Shown here: in pieces, positions 26,284 to 34,249 of the stretch
Position numbering within the stretch: position 1 is the stretch's first letter
How the letters are laid out: each line of letters opens with the position of its first letter
Assembly (NCBI GenBank): GCA_002255935.1
Contig: NKIO01000025.1
Location: forward strand, 1 to 44,041
Direction: 5' to 3'
DNA: 44,041 nucleotides
Origin: Comamonadaceae bacterium PBBC2
GTDB lineage: Bacteria; Pseudomonadota; Gammaproteobacteria; Burkholderiales; Burkholderiaceae_C
Made by a program: the position numbers and the translations under genes
Notes under the pieces: model-generated
What the model was told of the DNA's origin: nothing
What the model saw: the letters and a program-made list of their open reading frames with translations, nothing else
Databases searched by the model: none

Positions 26284-29200
26284 TCAGAGGTTGCCGGTAC
26301 CCACCAAGGTGTGCTGCACATTGGCATCGATCAGCAACTGCGCGTTCAATGCGGCGTAGGTGAACACCTTGTAGGCGTGGCCGCCCATCGAGATGTTGCT
26401 GCCCTCTTGAACCCAGGCGCCGGGCTCGGCACTGCCGACCAGGTCCTTGAGTTCCACCACATCGCCCGCATTGCCGTCGACCTTCATCTGCACCATGCCG
26501 GCAGCGCCGGTCGCATCCTGGAAAGCACCCAAAACACCTTGGCTCAACACGTCGTTGAGTGATAACTTGAGGGTGTTGTTCCCCGTGCCGGTGATGTCGA
26601 TCGCCTCGATCGATTGCAAATCGGCTTTGCCTTGCGTAAAAACAGACCAATCCAACACTTGGTCTGCGGAAGTCAAACTGAAAGTCTTGAAACTCGCCGG
26701 AATCTCTATGGTGTATTCGTTGGACACCACATTCAAATTGGATTGACTGTCACTCAAAACGGTGTAGTAGCGGTACTGGTGACCTGGCGCCAAATCCGCA
26801 GGCTCCTGGTATTGCCAATTGTTTTGACCATCCAGGGCAAGACCCGCTTGGATCAATTGAGGGGGTTGATTGCCAGCACCCGGATCCACGCGGTACAGGT
26901 CCAGTGTCCAGGTCGGCTCCAAGGCTCTGTCCAAATGCCCCTGAATCCGTGGCGACGCATCGGCACTGGTGTAACCATAGACACTGTTGCTCCATTGTTC
27001 AGCAGGGCCTTGCTCCATATCCCCCACAAGAACTTGTCCTGAGCTGTCTGACGTCCAATGCGTGAGCGGCATGGCCGTGTTGCGCAACACCTGCATGCCC
27101 ACCTGGACCAGTACCTCAACGCCCAGTTCAGCCGTATTTTTATAGCCCACATATTGGACGCCATCGACCACCACTGGGGCGCCCGCCACTGGGATCCATT
27201 CACCGGCGTTGGCGCCATTGCTGTATTGGTCACTCAAACTGACGGTGTCTTCCGAGGACCCTTTGACGAACACCTGCTTGTCCTGATGGGGCGAACCCGC
27301 GGCCAAACTCAAGGCATTGCTCACGTTCATGGTGAGTTTGTGCGCGCCGCTGGCTGTGAGATCGAAAACCTCAATGCCTCTGACCACCTCTGCCACCAAG
27401 GGGTCTGTCAAATCGATGCCTTCACGCACATCGGTCACCGTGCCCGTGAGCGCGAGTTGGTCGGCGACGGTGGTGCCCAAATCGGTCAGGTTCACATGGA
27501 GCAATGCCGACGATTGCATTTTGGCGATCACCGCATTGAGGCTGTCGCTGTTGCTGATGCCCTGCATCTGGGCCACGGTTTGAAACAGCTGGGTCAAACG
27601 GCCATCGGGCTGCAATTGGTGGGCCAGCCCCATCAGGTCGCCCAGGGTCTTGCTGTCGAGGATGCTGGCAGATACCGCACTTTGCAAGAAGGTGAACGCA
27701 CCGCCCATCGTTTGCAACTGCGGGTTGTCTGCGGCCAGGTATGTCACCGCACCACCGATCAAGTCGTTGACGGCGGTGTCGATGTTCACCGACTGCCCGG
27801 TGTACATGCTCAGGGCCGTTTGCAAGGTGCCCAGTGTCATGCTGGACATGCTGCCGTTCTTGAGTGCGCTCAGTGCTTGGTTCAGGCTGCTGGTGCCATT
27901 CAAACCCAACATGGTCATGGCGACACCCAGGAAAGTCCCAGCGCTGGAGCCGCCCGGCAGCACGGCCATCACATCTTGCAACTCAATAGCATCGAGCTGT
28001 GTGGTGGTGAAGGTGTTTTGCAGATAGCCCGCCAGGGTGCCGACGGTGGTGACCGAGCTGGGCGCTTCGGCCCCTGCGCGCAAAAGTTGCAATGCGTCTT
28101 GCAACAAGTTGGCTGCCGCTGGCAGCACCAGCGTGTCCAGGCCCTCACCACCGTCCACACCCAGGCCTTGCCCAGCGTTGAGCCCTTTGAGGGCCGCGTC
28201 ATTGAGGGTGATGGTGTCTGGGCCAGACCCTGCGTCGATGACATCTGTGGGCAAGGTGACGTTCAAAACATCGGCAGCGGCACCGCCCGTCATGGTGGCC
28301 GAGGGCAATGGCAGCAGCCACATCCCCGTCGCAGGCTTACCGTCGGAATAGACGTGCGTGACCACGTTGTTCACCTGAAGGACTGGAATCGTCAGGGTGT
28401 TGTCTGTGTCTGCGCTGTCCGAATTGACATTGCCAGCGGCATCGCTGAAGACGCCACTGGCCACGTGGATGGCCACATCTTGTTGCCCGCCCAGATCGGG
28501 GGTGATGATGGCCGTATAGACCAATGGATCGGTCAGACTGACACTGAATTCACTCAGCGCACCGCCCACCACCGTGATGTCGTCCATCCCAAAATTGTTG
28601 CTGGGCTCGGACAAAGTAAACGTGATGGTGGCCGTTTGTCCATTGACCAAGAGCGACTGATCGCTGGTGACGGCGATGGTGGGCGCCACGTTGTCAGGGA
28701 CAACGGTGTTGGTCTCCATCGTCACTTTGTTGTTCGCTTCCTGACCGTCAATGTTCGGGTTGCCAGCAGCATCGGTGAACTTCAGACTGTTGACTGAAAC
28801 CACACTGCTGGCGGTGCTGTTTGCAGTCGGTATGAAGGTGGCGGTGTAAATGCTGCCGCCACCTTGGAAGTTATTCAGTGTTCCGCCCGTGACCAGCACA
28901 TCGGTCAATGTGAAATTTGTACTGTCTTCGCTGAGTGTGAAGGTGATGGTGGCGGTCTGTCCTGCGAGCAATTGCGTTTGATCGCTGCTGACCACAATGG
29001 TGGGGGGCGTGAAGTCCGTCACGTGATTTGACGTGGTGTCGGTGACCATCAGCACGGTGTTGTTGGCTTCCGTGGCATCGCAGTTCAGGTTGCCCGCCGC
29101 ATCGCTGAATTGCTGATTCGGTACATGAAGACTGCTGTCGGCTGTGCTGTTCGGGTCTGGTGTGAACGTGGCGGTGTAACTGGCGCCACTGCCTTGGAAA

Positions 29201-32200
29201 TTGCTCAACACCCCGCCCACAATCACCACATCGGCTGCGGTGAAATTGCTGCTGGCTTCACTGAGCGTGAAAGTGATGACCGCGGTATCGCCCGCCAACA
29301 ACTGCGCTTTGTTGCTGCTGATGGCAATACTGGGCGGTGTGGTGTCCGGCAGCGTCGTGTTGGTGGGCATGGTCACCGTGTTGTCCGCATCGTTGCCGTC
29401 GACATTGGGATTTCCTGCAGGATCGCTGAACTTGACGCTGCTCACGCTGAGCACGCTGTTGGCTGTGCTGTTGCCATGAGGTGTAAAGATGGCCGTGTAG
29501 TTGGTTCCTCGACCCTGAAAGTTGCTCAAGATGCCACCCGTCACAACCACATCGGCGGCAGTGAAGTCGGTGCTGGGCTCGCTCAACGTGAATGTGATGG
29601 TGGCGGTCTGACCTGCGACCAGATTGCTCATGTCGCTCGTGATGGCGATCGTGGGTGGCGTGGTGTCTGGTACCGTGGTGTTGGTCGCCATCGTCACGGT
29701 GTTGTTGTCATCCACACCATCTTGGTTTTGGTTCCCTGCGGCATCACTGAATTTCTGGCTGGCCACACTGACCACGCTGTTGGCAGTGCTGTTAGGTGTG
29801 GGCGTGAATGTCGCCGTGTAGACCGCACCACTGCCCTGAAAATTGCTCAAGGTGCCACCGCTGACAGTGACATCTGCGGCCGTGAAATCGCTGCTGTTTT
29901 CGCTCAGCGCAAAAGTGATGGTCGCCGTTTGACCCGTGCTCAAGCTGACTTTATCGCTGCTGATGGCAATCGATGGCGCCAAGGTATCGGGCCCCATGGT
30001 ATTGGTGGGCATGGTCAATAAATTGTCTGCCTGTGCGCCATCGGCGTTGGCATTACCTGCAGCATCACTGAAGGCGGCACTGGCAACGTACACGCTGCTG
30101 TCTGCAGAGCTGTTGGCGTTGGGCGTGAATAGGGCGGTATACGTGGTACCTGAGCCTTGGAAATTGCTCAAACTACCGCCACTGACCACCACATCGGCGG
30201 CCGTGAAGTTGGTGCTGGACTCCGACAGGGTAAAGGTGATGGTCGCTGTCTGCCCAAGGCCCAAGCTGGCTTTATCGCTCGTGATGGCGATGGTTGGCGC
30301 CACGGTGTCCTGGGCCATGGTGTTGGTCACCATGGTCACCCTGTTGTTGTTGTCTGCGCCGTCTGTGTTGAGATTGCCTGCCCCATCCCGAAAACTCAAG
30401 CTGCCCACACTCACCACACTGCTGGCTGTGCTGTTGGGATAGGGTGTGAATGTGGCGGTGTAGTTCGTCCCTGCCCCTTGAAAGTTGCTCAGTGTTCCGC
30501 CACTGACCGTGACATCACTGGCCGAGAAGTCCGTGCTGACCTCACTGAGTGTGAAGGTGATGATGGCCTCTTGGCCTGCTGCCAGCGCGGCTTTATCGCT
30601 GCTGATGGCAATGGTTGGCGCCGTGATGTCCGCGGTGGTGGTGTTGGTCGCGATGGTCAGCAAATTGTTAGCATCGGCCCCATCGGTGTTTTGATTCCCC
30701 GCGGCATCTTTGAACTTGAGACTGGCCACGCTGATGACACTGTTGGCGGTGCTGTTAGGCGTGGGCGTGAAAGTGGCCGTGTAAGTCACGCCACTGCCCT
30801 GAAAATTGCTCAAGGTGCCACCTGCGACCGTGACATCGGCCACTGTGAAGTCGGTGCTGGATTCGCTCAAGGTGAAAGTGACTTGCGCTGTTTGTCCAGT
30901 GCTCAGGGCGCTCATGTCGCTGGTGATGGCTATCGTGGGGGCAATCGTGTCCAAACCCGTGGTGTCCGTCGGGATCGTCAGCAAGTTGTCGGCTTCATTG
31001 CCATCGTTGTTTTGATTACCTGCCGCATCCCTGAATTTGCTGCTGCCCACGTAAACGCTGCTGTCGGCGATGCTGTTGGGAGTAGGCGTGAAAGTGGCCG
31101 TGTAAGACGCGCCACTGCCTTGGAAATTGCTCAAGGTGCCACCAGCGACGGTGACATCTGCGGCTGTGAAGTCGTTGCTGGGCTCGCTCAAGGTGAAGGT
31201 GATCACCGCTGTTTGACCTGCCAACAACTGTGCTTTATCGCTGGTGACCGCCACAGTGGGCGCCGTCGTATCCACGCCAGGTCCAGTGGTATTGGTGGGC
31301 ATCGTGACTGTGTTGTTGGCCTCTGCGCCATCGACGTTGATGTTGCCTGCCGCATCCTTGAAGCGCAAATTGTCGACCTTGACCACGCTGTCACCCACGC
31401 TGTTGGCCTTGGGTGTGAAGGTGGCGGTGTAAGTGGTGCCCGAGCCGGCAAAATTACTCAAGGTGCCGCCACTGACCGTGACATCTGACTGCGTAAAGTC
31501 GCTGCTGGCCTCACTGAGCGTGAAGGTGATCGTGGCAGTCTGTCCGGTCGATAAATTCGTCTTATTGCTGGCAATTGCGATGGTTGGGCTGACGTTGTCC
31601 ACCACGACCGTGTTGGTGCTCATCGTCAAGGTGTTGTTCGCATCAGCGCCATCGCTGTTTTCCAAGCCGGCAACGTTTTGGAACGCATAGCTGTCCACAT
31701 GGATGACGCTGTCTGCCTTGCTTTGAGCATTTGGCGTGAAGGTTGCGGTGTAGACCTTGCCCGAACCTTTGAAGTTGCTCAAAGTTCCGCCACTGACTTG
31801 AACATCTGCCGACGTGAAGTCGGTACTGGCTTGGCTCAAAGTGAATGTGATGATGGCTGTTTGCCCTGCGGTCAAACTGTTTTTATCACTGGTCACAACG
31901 ATGTTCGGAAACTCCGTCGTTCGTTCTGAACCTGTCGTGTCGGTGGGCATCGACACCGTGTTGTTGGCTTCGCTGCCATCTGCATTGAAATTGCCTGCAG
32001 CATCACGAAATTTACCACTGGCGACAGACACGCTGCTTTCAACGGTGCTGTTGGCATCGGGCGTGAAGGTCGCGGTGTACGACGTGCCGCTGCCCTGGAA
32101 ATTGCTCAGTGTTCCCCCGCTGACCGCCACGTCGTCGGTGCCGAAGTCGGTGCTGGGTTCGCTGAGCGTGAAGGTGATTGTTGCACTTTGACCTTCACTC

Positions 32201-32817
32201 AATCTGGTTTTATCACTGGCGATGGCCACTGTGGGAGCGACTGAATCGGAAAGCACCCCATTTCCATTGACCGTTTCCTTGTTTTGCTTGACTGCAGCCG
32301 CGACCGCCGCCGTCCCCGCCACGCCTGCGACCACACCGCCGAGCAAACCCAGCCCCCCAAAGCCACCAAACACCACACCCGCAATGGCCGCACCCGCCCC
32401 GGAGACCTCGGCGCCACCGAGCGCCACGTTGATGGGCAATGCGCCTTCGCGCAAGTTGGGCACCAAGCCTTTGACGTTGGGATCTTCGGGAATGTATTCG
32501 TAGAAACTGCCGTTTTCTGCGCGCCCCACCAAGCCGTTGTAGGGCGTGGTCATGACCTCGTAATAGCCTTCGATGATCAGGTCCGCATCGCGCTGGCCTT
32601 CAAAGATGACGTGCAGGTCTTTGCCAATGCGCTTGACCTTGACGTACTCCGGAGCCGCCTCTTGTGTGCGTTGCAGTTCCTGCAACTGGTATTTCAGGCC
32701 TTGCTCTGCCTTGATGCGCACGGGTTGACCGTTGCGCCCTGCGCCCCCGGCCACTTCAACGATTTTGTTCTCGGCAGCTTTGCCATTGTTGACAATGACT
32801 TTGTATTGCTTGGCCAT
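26284..32817 (-). CDS. Giant type I secreted adhesin (BapA/LapA-like) with 12 Ig-like repeats
   Basis: Surface or biofilm adhesin of 2177 residues. Residues 1-130 resemble the BapA-type N-terminal domain (MAKQYKVIVNNGKAAENKIV, VKVKRIGKDLHVIFEGQRDADL). About 132-172 is a Gly/Ala-rich hydrophobic stretch (GVVFGGFGGLGLLGGVVAGV) that may retain the protein in the exporter. Twelve Ig-like domains of about 107 residues follow (about 190-1478), each with an APTIAITSDK-type start, GQTATITFTLSE, SDVTVSGGTLSNFQGSG and YTATFTP. A non-repetitive region (about 1478-2177) has DVIDAGSGPDTITL, a predicted helical stretch, and two T1SS-type modules, the last one ending YKVFTYAALNAQLLIDANVQ. The matching exporter diverges upstream. 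No cysteine protease or c-di-GMP receptor of Lap type is nearby. Confidence 0.92.
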   Translation of the reverse strand: MAKQYKVIVNNGKAAENKIVEVAGGAGRNGQPVRIKAEQGLKYQLQELQRTQEAAPEYVKVKRIGKDLHVIFEGQRDADLIIEGYYEVMTTPYNGLVGRAENGSFYEYIPEDPNVKGLVPNLREGALPINVALGGAEVSGAGAAIAGVVFGGFGGLGLLGGVVAGVAGTAAVAAAVKQNKETVNGNGVLSDSVAPTVAIASDKTRLSEGQSATITFTLSEPSTDFGTDDVAVSGGTLSNFQGSGTSYTATFTPDANSTVESSVSVASGKFRDAAGNFNADGSEANNTVSMPTDTTGSERTTEFPNIVVTSDKNSLTAGQTAIITFTLSQASTDFTSADVQVSGGTLSNFKGSGKVYTATFTPNAQSKADSVIHVDSYAFQNVAGLENSDGADANNTLTMSTNTVVVDNVSPTIAIASNKTNLSTGQTATITFTLSEASSDFTQSDVTVSGGTLSNFAGSGTTYTATFTPKANSVGDSVVKVDNLRFKDAAGNINVDGAEANNTVTMPTNTTGPGVDTTAPTVAVTSDKAQLLAGQTAVITFTLSEPSNDFTAADVTVAGGTLSNFQGSGASYTATFTPTPNSIADSSVYVGSSKFRDAAGNQNNDGNEADNLLTIPTDTTGLDTIAPTIAITSDMSALSTGQTAQVTFTLSESSTDFTVADVTVAGGTLSNFQGSGVTYTATFTPTPNSTANSVISVASLKFKDAAGNQNTDGADANNLLTIATNTTTADITAPTIAISSDKAALAAGQEAIITFTLSEVSTDFSASDVTVSGGTLSNFQGAGTNYTATFTPYPNSTASSVVSVGSLSFRDGAGNLNTDGADNNNRVTMVTNTMAQDTVAPTIAITSDKASLGLGQTATITFTLSESSTNFTAADVVVSGGSLSNFQGSGTTYTALFTPNANSSADSSVYVASAAFSDAAGNANADGAQADNLLTMPTNTMGPDTLAPSIAISSDKVSLSTGQTATITFALSENSSDFTAADVTVSGGTLSNFQGSGAVYTATFTPTPNSTANSVVSVASQKFSDAAGNQNQDGVDDNNTVTMATNTTVPDTTPPTIAITSDMSNLVAGQTATITFTLSEPSTDFTAADVVVTGGILSNFQGRGTNYTAIFTPHGNSTANSVLSVSSVKFSDPAGNPNVDGNDADNTVTMPTNTTLPDTTPPSIAISSNKAQLLAGDTAVITFTLSEASSNFTAADVVIVGGVLSNFQGSGASYTATFTPDPNSTADSSLHVPNQQFSDAAGNLNCDATEANNTVLMVTDTTSNHVTDFTPPTIVVSSDQTQLLAGQTATITFTLSEDSTNFTLTDVLVTGGTLNNFQGGGSIYTATFIPTANSTASSVVSVNSLKFTDAAGNPNIDGQEANNKVTMETNTVVPDNVAPTIAVTSDQSLLVNGQTATITFTLSEPSNNFGMDDITVVGGALSEFSVSLTDPLVYTAIITPDLGGQQDVAIHVASGVFSDAAGNVNSDSADTDNTLTIPVLQVNNVVTHVYSDGKPATGMWLLPLPSATMTGGAAADVLNVTLPTDVIDAGSGPDTITLNDAALKGLNAGQGLGVDGGEGLDTLVLPAAANLLQDALQLLRAGAEAPSSVTTVGTLAGYLQNTFTTTQLDAIELQDVMAVLPGGSSAGTFLGVAMTMLGLNGTSSLNQALSALKNGSMSSMTLGTLQTALSMYTGQSVNIDTAVNDLIGGAVTYLAADNPQLQTMGGAFTFLQSAVSASILDSKTLGDLMGLAHQLQPDGRLTQLFQTVAQMQGISNSDSLNAVIAKMQSSALLHVNLTDLGTTVADQLALTGTVTDVREGIDLTDPLVAEVVRGIEVFDLTASGAHKLTMNVSNALSLAAGSPHQDKQVFVKGSSEDTVSLSDQYSNGANAGEWIPVAGAPVVVDGVQYVGYKNTAELGVEVLVQVGMQVLRNTAMPLTHWTSDSSGQVLVGDMEQGPAEQWSNSVYGYTSADASPRIQGHLDRALEPTWTLDLYRVDPGAGNQPPQLIQAGLALDGQNNWQYQEPADLAPGHQYRYYTVLSDSQSNLNVVSNEYTIEIPASFKTFSLTSADQVLDWSVFTQGKADLQSIEAIDITGTGNNTLKLSLNDVLSQGVLGAFQDATGAAGMVQMKVDGNAGDVVELKDLVGSAEPGAWVQEGSNISMGGHAYKVFTYAALNAQLLIDANVQHTLVGTGNL
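28385..32240 (-). repeat. Intragenic tandem repeat of the adhesin, 321-bp unit
   Basis: Twelve DNA repeats encode the Ig-like domains. The plus-strand landmark TTGCTCA falls at 29201, 29522, 29843, 30164, 30485, 30806 and 31127, exactly 321 bases apart. The outer copies vary (330 and 327 bases). The even central spacing suggests homogenisation by recombination. Confidence 0.9.
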
Positions 32818-32872
32818 CGGGTTTTCCCAGTTCTAGCTTAATGAGTTCGGATGCCGAAAGGTCGTCTTGGCG

Positions 32873-33883
32873 TCAGCGGCGTTGGCCAGTCACTTCCACT
32901 GCGACGCGGCGGTTCGGCTGGTTGCAGGCCACGCTTTCGGGGCTGCTGACTCGACTGCAATGGCGCACCACGGCCTCTCTGGAGCCTCGGCCTTCGGTGG
33001 TGACACGGCCGTTCATTTGCCCAGCCATGTCGATGTATTCACGCACCGTTTGGGCACGCTCGATGGACAAGCGCTCGTTGCTCAGATCGTTGCCCAGCGG
33101 ATCGGCATGTCCGATCACGTGAACGCGGTCAATGCGGCTGTATTCCATGCGGATTTGCCCGAGCAAGCGGTTGATCGCCATGACACCGTCTTGTGTCAGA
33201 CCGCCTCGGTCCGATCGATTGAAGGCAAACAAGGTGTCGCCTGCCAATTGGTAGCTCTGCGTGGGGGCCACCGGGTAACTGGCGGTCGGCATTTCATAGC
33301 CCGCGCCGCCCCTGTCCACATTGCAGTTTTGCATGCCTGTGACGCGGCTGACGGTGTGCACTTGCAAACGTGTCGATGACAGTTCTGGCAAAGCCAAGGC
33401 GGCACCAACGGGGCGCAGGAAAATGCGCCGGCCCTGCTGCTCGTCCACGCGCATGTAGTAGGTTTGGCCGCTTTTCAGATCGATGGCAGAGATCGCATCC
33501 ATGCCATCTTTGTTGGGGCGCAAATCAACTTCCATCTGACGCACACCCATCTCGACAGGCCCGGGCCGCAAACACAAATAGCTGAACCCGCCTGCACTCA
33601 AAGACGCGTGGTATTGCTCATTGACCAAGACCGTGATCGCACCGGGGGTGGGGGCATTCGCTGGGCGGTAAAAAATGACACGCGTTTGCCCTGCTGCTAC
33701 ACCCGATCCCAAGTTGTAGTTCTCAGCCAAGGCTTGGATGGCGCCATTGCTGACTTGGGTTTGGGCCTGCACGCTCACACAGCCTGTCAGGACAGCCCAA
33801 AATGCCATTTTTAGCCATTTCGCATGGCTCCTCAGCCCCTCTGTCTTGTTTTTGACAATTTGGGTTTCAGGCGTGTGTGTCAT
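32873..33883 (-). CDS. OmpA-domain lipoprotein next to the adhesin
   Basis: Outer-membrane-linked protein of 336 residues. A lipobox-like VLTGC (C35) follows a hydrophobic stretch with lysines at 22 and 25, so it is probably a lipoprotein, though the N-terminus before the signal is long. The middle (about 60-190) is a beta-rich domain (RVIFYRPANAPTPGAITVLVNEQYHASLSAGGF). The C-terminal OmpA domain (about 215-336) shows LFAFNRSDRGGLTQDG, VHVIGHADPLGNDLSNERLSIERAQTVREYI and NRRVAVEV, the peptidoglycan-binding pattern. AAGGA lies just before the ATG. The adhesin starts 55 bases after its stop, so they form an operon. It may anchor or stabilise the secreted adhesin at the cell wall; that is inference. 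Confidence 0.88.
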   Translation of the reverse strand: MTHTPETQIVKNKTEGLRSHAKWLKMAFWAVLTGCVSVQAQTQVSNGAIQALAENYNLGSGVAAGQTRVIFYRPANAPTPGAITVLVNEQYHASLSAGGFSYLCLRPGPVEMGVRQMEVDLRPNKDGMDAISAIDLKSGQTYYMRVDEQQGRRIFLRPVGAALALPELSSTRLQVHTVSRVTGMQNCNVDRGGAGYEMPTASYPVAPTQSYQLAGDTLFAFNRSDRGGLTQDGVMAINRLLGQIRMEYSRIDRVHVIGHADPLGNDLSNERLSIERAQTVREYIDMAGQMNGRVTTEGRGSREAVVRHCSRVSSPESVACNQPNRRVAVEVTGQRR

Positions 33884-34018
33884 CTTCGATCCTTGGCGTC
33901 ATTCGGTCTTTTTTGTCACGCCAAGCGACCATCGATACCCATAAAAACAGGAAGCGAACGCTTTCGTGACAATTTTGGCAAATTGACACAACAATATCGA
34001 AATAATCCTTAAATTCAA

Positions 34019-34042
34019 TACGCCAAATGGCGTACGCCATTT
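34019..34042. promoter_or_regulatory. Palindromic site A in the divergent region
   Basis: AAATGGCGTACGCCATTT (34025-34042) is a perfect 18-bp palindrome. It overlaps TACGCCA-AA-TGGCGTA (34019-34034), another perfect inverted repeat. Its centre GGCGTACGCC is identical to the centre of the larger palindrome at 34156-34191. Confidence 0.75.
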
Positions 34043-34155
34043 ACATCGATTTACAAACTCCTCCAAGACCCTAGAAATAATCAATTCGAACTCAGATCAA
34101 ATGATTTTCTTTTGTTCTGAACTTCTATAAGGGGGTTTCTTGTGTCATTTCTCCC

Positions 34156-34191
34156 AAATCCGCCAATTGGCGTACGCCAATTGGCGGATTT
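34156..34191. promoter_or_regulatory. Perfect 36-bp palindrome (site B) before tolC
   Basis: The two 18-base arms match without a single mismatch. Each arm contains AAATCCGCCAATTGGCGT or its complement, centred on GTAC. It consists of two CGCCAATTGGCG palindromes placed head to head, so one or two protein dimers could bind. In RNA it would form a 16-bp stem-loop in the leader of the exporter transcript. Confidence 0.85.
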
Positions 34192-34233
34192 ACAAATAAC
34201 TTTTCATATCGAAAATTTCATTTTTAACGTAAT

Positions 34234-34245
34234 TGGCAATTGCCA
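34234..34245. promoter_or_regulatory. Palindromic site C next to the tolC start
   Basis: TGGCAATTGCCA is a perfect 12-bp palindrome 4 bases before the chosen tolC ATG. It shares AATTG and GGC/GCC with site B and may be a weaker operator of the same protein. Confidence 0.5.
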
Positions 34246-34249
34246 GCTG

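Larger units (their letters stand above)
33884..34249. promoter_or_regulatory. AT-rich divergent control region of the adhesin and exporter operons
   Basis: This stretch is markedly richer in A/T than the rest of the window and must drive both the ompA-adhesin and the tolC-exporter transcripts. It contains several palindromes listed separately. TATAAG at 34126-34131 is a possible -10 towards tolC but has no good -35. TTGACA at 33983-33988 lacks a properly spaced -10. Noncoding character continues to about 34300, although an open frame begins at 34142. Confidence 0.6.

Noticed and set aside
27058..33122. Several long plus-strand frames opposite the adhesin and ompA genes
   Set aside because: They are antisense shadows of a repetitive coding sequence. 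Their peptides repeat with the Ig-domain period and lack start signals.
34142..34249. TolC start at GTG 34142 with its good ribosome-binding site
   Set aside because: The added residues are encoded by AT-rich palindromic DNA and would place the signal peptide about 50 residues from the N-terminus. It is kept as an alternative because the upstream AGGGGG is attractive.
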